This document shows positions 1-6,182 of a stretch of DNA of 16,889 nt, in pieces. A model generated the notes under the pieces. The model was not told the DNA's origin. It worked only from the letters and a program-made list of their open reading frames with translations, and ran no database searches. Source of the DNA: Pirellulales bacterium (GTDB lineage: Bacteria > Planctomycetota > Planctomycetia > Pirellulales > Thermoguttaceae); assembly GCA_030642635.1 (NCBI GenBank), contig DAOWNK010000032.1:1-16889 (forward strand), in the 5' to 3' direction. Positions within the stretch are counted from its first letter, which is position 1; the number at the start of each line of letters is the position of its first letter. The position numbers and the translations under genes are program-made.

Positions 1-764
1 ACGGAGAGATCGCTTATAACGACGTAACGTTTAAGCTCGGCCATTTCTACACGATCATCGGATATGAGGTGGTTGCCGCTCCGGACAACTTCTTCTACAC
101 CCACTCCTACACAATGCAGTACGGTGAACCGTTCACCCATTTCGGCGGTTTGTTGAGTTGGGAACTCGGACAACTCACCTTGCATGGCGGTATCGTCAAC
201 GGCTGGGATGCCGTGGATCGGGTGGACGATCGGGCTTCGTTCCTCGGCGGCGTCACTTACACACCCAACGAACGTTGGTCGTTGGCCTTCAGCATCATCA
301 CCGGCACCGAAGACGATGATATCGGCGGTGTTTCGGCGCGGACCATGTACAGCGTGGTATTCGACTTGAATGTTACCGATCGGCTTGAGTACACCCTGCA
401 GCACGCCTGGGGCACCCAGCGCGATTTCCTCGCTAATGGTGGTAATGTTTATTGGTACGGCGTCAACCAGTATTTGTTCTATGAACTGAACGACTGTTGG
501 AAAGCTGGAATGCGTTTTGAGTGGTTCCGCGACAACAATGGTGTCCGCGTGGCCGGCGTCGATCCCAACAACCCATACACCGGCGGCAGCATTGGTGATT
601 TCTACGAAATCAGCGTCGGACTGAACTGGACGCCCTACGAGAACATTGTTGTTCGGCCAGAGTGCCGTTGGGATTGGTTCGACGGCGCCGGAAACCGGCC
701 GTATGACGACGGCAATCGGAACAACCAGTTTCTAGCCGGGTTGGACGTGATCTGGACATTCTAG
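1..764 (+). CDS. Outer-membrane beta-barrel protein, BBP2-type porin (5' end outside window)
   Basis: The reading frame is open from the first bases (frame 3), so the gene begins before the window. A GTG at 69 could be read as a start, but the residues before it (KLGHFYTIIGYE) continue the family pattern, so it is internal. The visible part ends with TAG at 762-764. It alternates polar and hydrophobic residues, is rich in Trp, Tyr, Asn and Gly, and ends in Trp-Thr-Phe; a terminal Phe is the usual signal for the BAM assembly machinery. The stretch APDNFFYTHSYTMQYGEPFTH is, as I recall it, typical of planctomycete barrels of the BBP2 family (formerly DUF1597). Expected role: outer-membrane pore of unknown substrate. 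A strong terminator follows at 801-838. The family call is from memory of its motifs; the barrel fold is well supported. Confidence 0.82.
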   Translation, partial: GEIAYNDVTFKLGHFYTIIGYEVVAAPDNFFYTHSYTMQYGEPFTHFGGLLSWELGQLTLHGGIVNGWDAVDRVDDRASFLGGVTYTPNERWSLAFSIITGTEDDDIGGVSARTMYSVVFDLNVTDRLEYTLQHAWGTQRDFLANGGNVYWYGVNQYLFYELNDCWKAGMRFEWFRDNNGVRVAGVDPNNPYTGGSIGDFYEISVGLNWTPYENIVVRPECRWDWFDGAGNRPYDDGNRNNQFLAGLDVIWTF

Positions 765-800
765 GTTGATCGTCGCGGAAACGTACGAAAGCAACAAGGA

Positions 801-838
801 GCCGCCGGGAGCAAATCGCCCCCGGCGGCCCTTTTTTT
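801..838 (+). terminator. Rho-independent terminator after the barrel gene
   Basis: A perfect 9-bp GC-rich stem (801-809 with 821-829) has an 11-nt loop and is followed by seven T residues at 832-838. It starts 37 nt after the barrel stop codon and separates that gene from the repeat-filled spacer before amtB. Confidence 0.9.
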
Positions 839-847
839 GCTAACTCG

Positions 848-901
848 TTTAGCCCCGGCGTCCACGCCGGGCAAGCACGCCGCGTGGACGCGGCGGCTAA
901 A
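848..901. repeat. Palindromic repeat with TTTAGCC/GGCTAAA ends, copy 1
   Basis: The ends TTTAGCC (848-854) and GGCTAAA (895-901) are inverted copies. Between them are two hairpins: 854-860 with 865-871 (7 bp, 4-nt loop) and 878-885 with 888-895 (8 bp). There is no convincing reading frame. The same boundary sequence recurs at 1037-1102 and 4694-4758, so I treat it as one dispersed family. Its last base adjoins the next element. Confidence 0.75.
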
Positions 902-1024
902 CACTTTTGTAACCGTTCACGGGAACTGTCCCCTTTGGGCTGCAAGGGGACAGGCACATTTTTCGGCCAAAATGGGCCGAAAAACGAGCCAGTCCCCGGC
1001 CCGTAAACGGTTACACACTTTTGT
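901..1024. mobile_element. Small non-coding inverted-repeat element with 10-bp flanking direct repeats (MITE-like)
   Basis: The same 10-mer, ACACTTTTGT, lies at 901-910 and 1015-1024. Just inside are 15-bp inverted ends (909-923 with 1000-1014, one mismatch). The interior holds 926-935 with 944-953 (10 bp perfect) and 959-968 with 975-984 (10 bp perfect). Two nested blocks, one at 946-957 and one near 985-996, also pair imperfectly. Inverted ends plus flanking direct repeats are the form of a transposed non-autonomous element, and the direct repeats would be its target duplication. It encodes nothing, and no transposase is present. An alternative is a REP-type structure in which the direct repeat is chance. 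Confidence 0.55.
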
Positions 1025-1036
1025 TGGCGGCTTCAT

Positions 1037-1102
1037 ATTTAGCCCGCCGCGGAATACACGCCAGGCAGAACATGCCACGGGTGTGTTCACCCGTGGCTAA
1101 AT
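1037..1102. repeat. Palindromic repeat with ATTTAGCC/GGCTAAAT ends, copy 2
   Basis: Inverted ends ATTTAGCC (1037-1044) and GGCTAAAT (1095-1102) enclose a perfect 9-bp hairpin, 1075-1083 with 1088-1096, with loop TGTT. About 50 nt can be aligned with the copy at 4694-4758, including an AATACACG block and a CATGCC block. The hairpin differs between copies by an A-T to C-G pair change that keeps the stem. Confidence 0.75.
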
Positions 1103-1184
1103 AGTGGTGATTTTTGGGCCGTTGTCTTGTGCCGCAAACCGTTTTTGTTTGCTTGGCATGTGGGAATCCGCCATTATGCCTGTT

Positions 1185-1204
1185 TGCGCATCTCTGAATG
1201 CGCA
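1185..1204. promoter_or_regulatory. Dyad, candidate upstream activator site for the amtB promoter
   Basis: TGCGCAT at 1185-1191 and ATGCGCA at 1198-1204 form a perfect 7-bp dyad with a 6-nt spacer. Its centre is about 185 nt before the start point predicted from the sigma-54 promoter, within the range used by NtrC-type activators. The half-site resembles the NtrC half-site TGCACCA only in part, and the spacer is longer, so the binding protein is not known. A weaker dyad, CAATA/TATTG, lies at 1312-1328. Confidence 0.4.
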
Positions 1205-1352
1205 TATATCAGGCAATTCCGGCATTCTGTCCGACGCAAAAATCGCGATTCTACTCCCGGCAGTCGTTTTCCATAAATCTCGGTCCACAATGGGATTACA
1301 CAAGGATTGCACAATATCTCGCGTATTGCCGGCGGCCCGATGTCCGACACCT

Positions 1353-1368
1353 TGGCACGATAATTGCA
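1353..1368 (+). promoter_or_regulatory. Sigma-54 (RpoN) promoter for amtB-glnB
   Basis: TGGCACG-ATAA-TTGCA matches the sigma-54 consensus TGGCACG-N4-TTGCA at every defined position. The invariant GG (1354-1355) and GC (1366-1367) are 10 nt apart, as required. Transcription would start near 1379, about 46 nt before the amtB ATG. Sigma-54 promoters need an activator ATPase; for amtB-glnB pairs this is usually NtrC, active when nitrogen is short. Confidence 0.9.
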
Positions 1369-1424
1369 TCCTCCGGTCATAATTCAACGTAGATGCGAAA
1401 TTTTAAGCGGAGAGTGACTTGACT

Positions 1425-2918
1425 ATGACCACAATAAATTCTCCCGCCCGGTTAACTTGTCTGTTGCTCTTGATACTGCCGGTGTTCGGTTGCACGCTGT
1501 TGATGTCCGACTCGTCGGCCGTTGCCGCACAGACGGCCGACACGCCAAAGGCCTGGGCGGATATGTCGGAGGCCGAGCAAATCGAGATATTAAGAGAGTC
1601 GGCCATCGAGCTTAACGACGACGGCACGGTCGCCAACAGCACGTTGTTTACCGACGCCAACACGCTGTGGACTTGCATTGCCGCTTTTCTGGTCTTTTTC
1701 ATGCAGGCTGGTTTCGCCATGGTCGAGGCCGGTTTTACCAGGGCAAAGAACGCTTGTAACATCATTATGAAGAACCTGATGGACTTCTCCATCGGCAGCC
1801 TGACGTTCTGGCTGCTCGGTTTCGGGCTGATGTTCGGGGCAACCACCACCGGTTGGTTCGGCACGACAAACTTCTTTTACGACGCAGGCGGCAATAACTT
1901 CAACTGGGCGTTCCTGATCTTCCAGACGGTATTTTGTGCCACTGCGGCCACGGTAGTAAGCGGTGCAATGGCCGAGCGGACCAGGTTTTACAGCTACCTG
2001 ATCTACACGGTGCTTATCACCGTGATCGTCTACCCGATCTTCGGAAGCTGGGCCTGGGGCGGGCTGTTTGACGGCGGCGGCTGGCTGGAAGAGGCCGGAT
2101 TTCTGGACTTCGCCGGCTCGACGGTAGTCCACTCCGTCGGCGGTTGGGCCGCACTGGCCGGGGCAATCGTCCTGGGACCGCGAATCGGAAAGTACAACGG
2201 CAAGAAAATCACCCCGATCCCCGGCCACAACATACCACTGGCCGCCCTGGGTGTGTTCATCCTCTGGCTTGGATGGTTCGGGTTCAACCCGGGCAGCACT
2301 ACTGCGGTCGGTGGCGGCAGTTTCGCCTTCATCGCTGTCACCACCAACCTATCGGCGGCGGCCGGGGCCGTCGGGGCTATGGTCACATCATGGGTGCTGT
2401 TCAAGAAACCTGACACCTCGTTCACGCTGAACGGTGCGCTGGCCGGACTGGTGGCAATCACGGCCGGTTGCGACTGCATTCCCGTCCCTTTCGCCGCACT
2501 GACCGGTCTGGCGGCCGGTATGATCGTGGTCCTCTCGTGCATGTTCTTTGATAACATAAGGGTTGACGATCCGGTTGGCGCAATATCCGTACACGGCGTC
2601 TGCGGTGCTTGGGGCACCTTGGCCGTTGGACTGTTCGCCGGCGAGGTCGGCTTGATATACAGCGGCGACACGGCTCAGCTTGCTACTCAGGCAATGGGTG
2701 TGGCCGCCGCTTTCTTGTGGTCGTTCCCGGTGAGCATGGGTATATTCCTGGCGATCAAATACACAGTCGGTCTGCGCGCCAGCGCCGAGGAGGAAATAGC
2801 CGGGCTGGACCTGACAGAACACGGCGTATATGCCTATCCGCCGGCGTTCGTCACCGGTGTGGCTGGAGCTGCGACCGGAGTGGCCAGCCATGTGCCGTCC
2901 GTCGATACTACCGCATAA
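1425..2918 (+). CDS. amtB: Ammonium transporter (Amt family)
   Basis: A 497-residue membrane protein for NH4+/NH3 uptake, working as a trimer in the inner membrane. I prefer ATG 1425 because GGAGAG at 1409-1414 lies 10 nt before it; a TTG at 1419 would be too close. The N-terminus is a signal peptide (hydrophobic run at about residues 9-22) followed by a long acidic linker, making the protein longer than E. coli AmtB. About eleven hydrophobic helices follow. Family marks are the DFAGSTVVHS signature and the twin pore histidines near residues 236 and 390 (VVHS and SVHG). FGC near residue 21 could be a lipobox, though an ordinary signal peptide is as likely. It is transcribed from the sigma-54 promoter and followed by glnB, whose product blocks Amt channels when nitrogen is plentiful. 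Confidence 0.96.
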   Translation: MTTINSPARLTCLLLLILPVFGCTLLMSDSSAVAAQTADTPKAWADMSEAEQIEILRESAIELNDDGTVANSTLFTDANTLWTCIAAFLVFFMQAGFAMVEAGFTRAKNACNIIMKNLMDFSIGSLTFWLLGFGLMFGATTTGWFGTTNFFYDAGGNNFNWAFLIFQTVFCATAATVVSGAMAERTRFYSYLIYTVLITVIVYPIFGSWAWGGLFDGGGWLEEAGFLDFAGSTVVHSVGGWAALAGAIVLGPRIGKYNGKKITPIPGHNIPLAALGVFILWLGWFGFNPGSTTAVGGGSFAFIAVTTNLSAAAGAVGAMVTSWVLFKKPDTSFTLNGALAGLVAITAGCDCIPVPFAALTGLAAGMIVVLSCMFFDNIRVDDPVGAISVHGVCGAWGTLAVGLFAGEVGLIYSGDTAQLATQAMGVAAAFLWSFPVSMGIFLAIKYTVGLRASAEEEIAGLDLTEHGVYAYPPAFVTGVAGAATGVASHVPSVDTTA

Positions 2919-2970
2919 AAACACCATCACACTTGAGATATCCGGCGAGAAATGATACTATTATGGTCTC

Positions 2971-3102
2971 AGAACGTGTTTTGAAATGGCTTATCGGCCT
3001 CCAATGGGTGCCACTGCTGGCTTGTCCAGCAGTGCGAAATGGATCTCCCCAAGAAACACTGCTGGACAAGCCAGCAGTGGCACCCATTTCAAAACACGTT
3101 CT
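2971..3102. repeat. Nested inverted repeat between amtB and glnB (two facing palindromic units)
   Basis: Each side holds a palindromic unit: CACTGCTGG-5 nt-CCAGCAGTG at 3012-3034 and again, inverted, at 3057-3079. The units plus flanks pair as 3004-3034 with 3057-3087. Outside these, 2971-2989 pairs with the block ending at 3102. The left arm carries about 14 unmatched bases near 2990-3003. The loop is 3035-3056. In mRNA this would fold into one very long hairpin ending 24 nt before the glnB ATG, or into two small ones. Facing palindromic units are the layout of REP/BIME elements. It may lower glnB expression relative to amtB or protect the upstream RNA; that part is inference. Confidence 0.85.
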
Positions 3103-3126
3103 CAGGAAAAAAGAGGTGAATACACC

Positions 3127-3474
3127 ATGAAACTGATAATCGCAATCATTCAGCCGAACCGACTCGAGGCCGTCAAAGCCACACTGGCCGAAAAAGAGGT
3201 CTTCCGGCTGACAGTAATGGACGTGCAGGGATTCGGGCAGCAACACGGACAAACCGAGGTCTATCGTGGCCACGAGTTCACGGTCAATCTGCTCAGAAAG
3301 GTCCAATTGATGATCGCCGTCAACGAAGAATTTCTGGAGCCGACCATCGAGGCAATAATCGCCGCCGGCCGGACCGGAAAGGAGGGGGAGATCGGCGACG
3401 GCAAAATCTTCGTCCTGCCGTTGGAAGATTGCATCCGAATCCGCACCGGCGAACGCGGCGGTGAAGCTATTTAA
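3127..3474 (+). CDS. glnB: Nitrogen regulatory protein PII
   Basis: A 115-residue PII trimer subunit that senses ATP/ADP and 2-oxoglutarate and controls Amt transporters and other nitrogen proteins. ATG 3127 is chosen because AGAGGTGA lies just upstream and the N-terminus MKLIIAIIQP fits the family; the frame is open further upstream, but only through repeat sequence. The T-loop is at about residues 37-55 (GFGQQHGQTEVYRGHEFTVN). Aligned with E. coli GlnB, Tyr46 is kept but position 51, the uridylylated Tyr, is Phe. The B-loop reads TGKEGEIGDGKIF, with three more residues than the E. coli TGKIGDGKIF. RIRTGERGGEAI closes the protein as usual. Placement after amtB suggests a GlnK-like job. The stop overlaps the tatC stop. 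Confidence 0.95.
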   Translation: MKLIIAIIQPNRLEAVKATLAEKEVFRLTVMDVQGFGQQHGQTEVYRGHEFTVNLLRKVQLMIAVNEEFLEPTIEAIIAAGRTGKEGEIGDGKIFVLPLEDCIRIRTGERGGEAI

Positions 3475-4514
3475 TCCTCAAACGGACTCTTATTGCGCGG
3501 CAGGTACTTGCAGAGCAATATCCCGCCGAAGTACAAAACCGTCAGCGGGGCGGCCATCAGGATCATGCTCGTCGGATCGGCCGGCGTAAGGAACATCGCC
3601 AGGGTGAAGATCACCAGGATCGCAATCCGCCATTTTGACAAGTACGCCTGAACGTCGAATATCCCAACCCGTTCGAGGAAGAGCATCACCAGCGGCAATT
3701 GGAAACTGACCCCGAACCCAAGCGGCAACATCAGCACGAATCCCAGCCATTCGCTGATGCGTATATCCTGGGCGATTCCAAGCATGTCGTTGAAGTGAAA
3801 CAAAAACTTCAGCACCGGCCCGAACACGAAGAAAAACGCCGTGGCCGCTCCCGTGAAAAACAATACCAGGCTAAACGGCAGAAAAATATGGATGTACTTC
3901 TTCTCGTTAGGGTACAATCCGGCCGCCACGAACATCCATATCTGGTAGAATATCCACGGGCTGGAGATCAACGCACCAACTACCAACGACGCCTTAATGT
4001 AGATAATAAACGGCTCGTGCGCGCTTAGGCTCGTCACTCGCACGGCGTCCTCGACCGGCCGCCACAGGAATATCGGGACCAACTCGCCGCCGAATGTGCC
4101 TTGTGGGTCTAATTCCGGCAGCGGGATGTCGTCAAGCTGCTTCTGGTCCGACTGCTTCAAGTGTCTGAGCAACTCGATCGGGTTGCTGTACACTTCCTCG
4201 AACATCCACTTCTTCTTAGTAATATCCTTCTCTATCTGGTCAAAATCTTCCGGCACCGTGTAACCGGCCTCTCGCAACTCGCTGCGATGCTCCCAGATGT
4301 CTTCTATCGAGTGATCCCGATAGTAGACTGCGAGTGCGTTTTGAAGCGGCAGTTGGATTAGATCGACCACCCGGCCGCCGACCAACAACCCCAACGCAAA
4401 CCCGACCGCCAAACCCAACAACGCCTTGAACAGACACGCTCGAAGCTCTTCGAGGTGCTCCCCGAAGGTCATCGTCGTTTCCTTGAAAAGGTCTTTTGTG
4501 TTCTGCTTGGGCAT
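3471..4514 (-). CDS. tatC: Twin-arginine translocase subunit TatC
   Basis: TatC binds twin-arginine signal peptides and forms the receptor core of the Tat export system in the inner membrane. The N-terminal block TFGEHLEELRACLFKAL is the family signature, and six hydrophobic helices follow. At 347 residues it is about 100 longer than E. coli TatC; the extra length lies between helix 1 and the Pro/Glu motif region (about residues 60-160), a charged Glu/Lys/Asp-rich loop that should be periplasmic. HEPFIIYIKASLV corresponds to the family SEPF segment. ATG 4514 has no clear ribosome site; ATG 4472 is preceded by AAGGAA at good spacing and would begin MTFGEHLEELR. I keep the longer form because I recall similar leaders in related proteins, with modest certainty. 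No tatA is visible nearby. Confidence 0.93.
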   Translation of the reverse strand: MPKQNTKDLFKETTMTFGEHLEELRACLFKALLGLAVGFALGLLVGGRVVDLIQLPLQNALAVYYRDHSIEDIWEHRSELREAGYTVPEDFDQIEKDITKKKWMFEEVYSNPIELLRHLKQSDQKQLDDIPLPELDPQGTFGGELVPIFLWRPVEDAVRVTSLSAHEPFIIYIKASLVVGALISSPWIFYQIWMFVAAGLYPNEKKYIHIFLPFSLVLFFTGAATAFFFVFGPVLKFLFHFNDMLGIAQDIRISEWLGFVLMLPLGFGVSFQLPLVMLFLERVGIFDVQAYLSKWRIAILVIFTLAMFLTPADPTSMILMAAPLTVLYFGGILLCKYLPRNKSPFED

Positions 4515-4524
4515 TGGTAAGTAG

Positions 4525-4606
4525 TAGGGATTAGGGATTGGGGATTAGGGATTGGGGTGGAGGTGGAAAACCGGATTCTAATCCCCAATCCCTAATCCCC
4601 AATCAC
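4525..4606. repeat. Heptanucleotide inverted repeat (GGGGATT/GGGATTA type)
   Basis: A left array of GGGATTA and GGGGATT heptamers (4525-4557) faces its complement (4579-4606). The blocks 4536-4557 and 4583-4604 are perfect 22-bp inverted copies with a 25-nt loop. It begins 10 nt beyond the tatC start, in the spacer between divergent tatC and manA. The G-rich strand has repeated runs of three or four G and could form a quadruplex. Confidence 0.85.
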
Positions 4607-4693
4607 CAAACAAAGTGGCACTGGTACTCTGCCGCGCCATGGGCAAACATTCTATAATAACTACACAACGTCGTTCGGGCAACGAACAAACAC

Positions 4694-4776
4694 ATTTAGC
4701 CCGTCGTGAATACACGGTGGGCAAAACATGCCCCGGGTGTATTCACCCGGGGCTAAATATTCATCCGGGGCTAAAT
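4694..4776. repeat. Palindromic repeat with ATTTAGCC/GGCTAAAT ends, copy 3, with partial duplication
   Basis: Ends ATTTAGCC (4694-4701) and GGCTAAAT (4751-4758) enclose a perfect 9-bp hairpin, 4731-4739 with 4744-4752, loop TATT. The right end is partly duplicated at 4758-4776 (CATCCGGGGCTAAAT), and a GGGCAAAACA block recurs at 4719-4728 and 4779-4788, the second ending a few nt before the manA ATG. The manA leader is therefore made of repeat sequence. A TATAAT at 4653-4658 upstream has no good -35 partner. Confidence 0.78.
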
Positions 4777-4792
4777 TTGGGCAAAACACCCT

Positions 4793-5764
4793 ATGAATAT
4801 ACTATATCCACTTCGTTTTCGGCCCATCCTGAAGCAGTATATTTGGGGGGGGCATCGGCTGGGGACACTCCTCGGCAAGAAAATCGGCCCCGAGAGCAAC
4901 TACGCCGAAAGCTGGGAAGTCTCCGACCACGGGCAAAATCAGAGCGTTGTTGCCGTCGGGCCGCTGGTCGGCGCCACACTGGCCGGCCTTGTGGCCGATC
5001 ATGGCGGCGAACTGCTGGGCCGGCACCATCCACAGGCACGATTCCCGCTGATTATGAAGTTCCTCGACGCTAACCAGACCACCTCTCTCCAGGTGCATCC
5101 TGATGACAATCGTGCCGCCATGCTCGACCCGCCCGACCTGGGTAAAAGCGAGGCTTGGGTCGTCCTGGACGCGGAGCCAGGCAGCACCATCTGTGCCGGG
5201 CTGAAACCCGGAACCGGCCGAAACGCCTTCGCCGAATCGTTGCGTGAGGGGGCCTGTCGTGAGGTCCTCCACCGCTTCCAGCCCGAGGTGGGCGATTGCA
5301 TCTTTATACCAGCCGGCACCGTCCATGCCTTGGGTGCAGGGCTGCTGGTGGCCGAAATCCAGCAGGCCAGCGACGTTACATACCGGCTGTTCGACTGGGA
5401 CCGCCTGGACGCCGCCGGGCAACCGCGGCCGCTGCAAATCGAGCAGGGGCTTGCGGCAATCGACTTCGACCGCGCCCCCGGCCGGCCGCAGCGGCCGCTC
5501 CCGACCGACCGATCGACCGTCGGCCGGCTGGTCGAGTGTGACAAATTCGTGCTGGACCGCTGGGAGTTCGCCACCGCCCAGCCGGCCGGTGGCGACCGCA
5601 AATGCCATATCATCTCGGTGCTGGAAGGTGCGGTCCGAGTCGAGGGAGACTTGTCTGACGAAGTATTGCCACGCGGCGGCACGGTACTGCTGCCCGCCGT
5701 GTTGGGTGAGGTCAGCCTTACCCCCCATGGCCAGACCGTGTTGCTGGATGCGTATTTGCCGTAG
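4793..5764 (+). CDS. manA: Mannose-6-phosphate isomerase, class I (short type)
   Basis: A 323-residue cupin enzyme that interconverts fructose 6-phosphate and mannose 6-phosphate in the cytoplasm, feeding GDP-mannose for polysaccharide. Zinc ligands of the family are visible: Gln100 and His102 (LQVHPDD), Glu120 (GKSEAW) and His178 (PAGTVHALG). The N-terminal KQYIWGGHRLG block is also typical. Length fits the short Bacillus-like type rather than the longer E. coli enzyme. ATG 4793 has no good ribosome site, but the family N-terminus starts here. The codons for IWGG include a run of eight G at 4845-4852. The gene is divergent from tatC and is followed by a lipoprotein gene after 64 nt; the dehydrogenase beyond suggests a shared link to surface sugars. 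Confidence 0.93.
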   Translation: MNILYPLRFRPILKQYIWGGHRLGTLLGKKIGPESNYAESWEVSDHGQNQSVVAVGPLVGATLAGLVADHGGELLGRHHPQARFPLIMKFLDANQTTSLQVHPDDNRAAMLDPPDLGKSEAWVVLDAEPGSTICAGLKPGTGRNAFAESLREGACREVLHRFQPEVGDCIFIPAGTVHALGAGLLVAEIQQASDVTYRLFDWDRLDAAGQPRPLQIEQGLAAIDFDRAPGRPQRPLPTDRSTVGRLVECDKFVLDRWEFATAQPAGGDRKCHIISVLEGAVRVEGDLSDEVLPRGGTVLLPAVLGEVSLTPHGQTVLLDAYLP

Positions 5765-5773
5765 AAACTCGTC

Positions 5774-5802
5774 TTTTTTTGTCTGACCGTAATGCGTATA
5801 AT
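5774..5802 (+). promoter_or_regulatory. Possible sigma-70-type promoter for the lipoprotein gene
   Basis: A perfect TATAAT lies at 5797-5802, 27 nt before the ATG at 5829. The matching -35 position (5774-5779, 17-nt spacer) is only a T run, so the call rests on the -10 box. The same T run could serve as a weak end to manA transcription, but no stem precedes it. Confidence 0.35.
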
Positions 5803-5828
5803 CCGCCACCCTATCAGAGTGCACTTCA

Positions 5829-6080
5829 ATGAAAAATCCATGGTTTGTATTGCCGGCGGCTGTTTTGACACTGGGATATGCCGGCTGCAATAGCCTGGCG
5901 CCGCCGAACTGGCCGCATCCCGGCCCGGCCGCTTATCAGCAACGCCTGGCCGAGCATTTCGACCCCTATCCGGAGAACGAGCCGGCCCCGGCGATCATCG
6001 GCGGCCGACCGCTCGAATACGAAAAACCGCAGGCAGAGGTCGTCCGCGCTAGATTGCAACCATGGCAAGCTCAGTGGTAG
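5829..6080 (+). CDS. Small putative lipoprotein, conserved-hypothetical style
   Basis: An 83-residue protein. The first 20 residues are a short basic start, a hydrophobic stretch and a lipobox-like LGYAGC with Cys20, so export and lipid attachment are likely. The mature part is rich in Pro, Glu and Arg and contains the block HFDPYPENEP. I believe similar short lipoproteins occur in other planctomycetes, but no function is known to me. The stop codon TAG (6078-6080) touches the purine-rich repeat that follows. It may share a transcript with manA or use the TATAAT at 5797. Confidence 0.75.
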   Translation: MKNPWFVLPAAVLTLGYAGCNSLAPPNWPHPGPAAYQQRLAEHFDPYPENEPAPAIIGGRPLEYEKPQAEVVRARLQPWQAQW

Positions 6081-6182
6081 AGAAGGGGGAAGGAGGAAGG
6101 GGGAAGGCGGAAGAGAGGTGAACTCGACGGCTAAATAACACTTTCCCCCTTCCTCCTTCCTCCTTCCTCCTTCCCCCTTCTC
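6080..6182. repeat. Purine/pyrimidine heptanucleotide inverted repeat between convergent genes
   Basis: A purine-rich left arm (6080-6117) faces a pyrimidine right arm (6141-6182); 6080-6100 and 6162-6182 are perfect 21-bp inverted copies. The right arm is a tandem CTTCCTC array with period 7. The loop holds ACGGCTAAATAAC, like the right end of the TTTAGCC/GGCTAAA family. It fills the gap between two converging genes exactly, its outer bases lying in both stop codons. It may act as a two-way terminator, and its long purine tract could adopt triplex structure. Confidence 0.85.

Noticed and set aside
837..1100. Plus-strand open frame of 87 codons in the spacer before amtB
   Set aside because: It is made entirely of palindromic repeats and has no protein-like pattern.
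3113..3120. Riboswitch in the amtB-glnB spacer or other leaders
   Set aside because: The only structure is a simple inverted repeat; I found no known riboswitch core in any spacer.
2986..3126. Extended N-terminus for the PII protein
   Set aside because: The added residues come from the inverted repeat, and ATG 3127 has a proper ribosome site and the family N-terminus.
4617..4632. Second sigma-54 promoter before manA
   Set aside because: TGGCAC is present, but the downstream GC is 12 nt away instead of 10.
4802..5890. Long minus-strand open frame of 362 codons opposite manA
   Set aside because: It mirrors manA, whose zinc-site motifs are clear; its product is low in recognisable motifs and is a GC-rich shadow.
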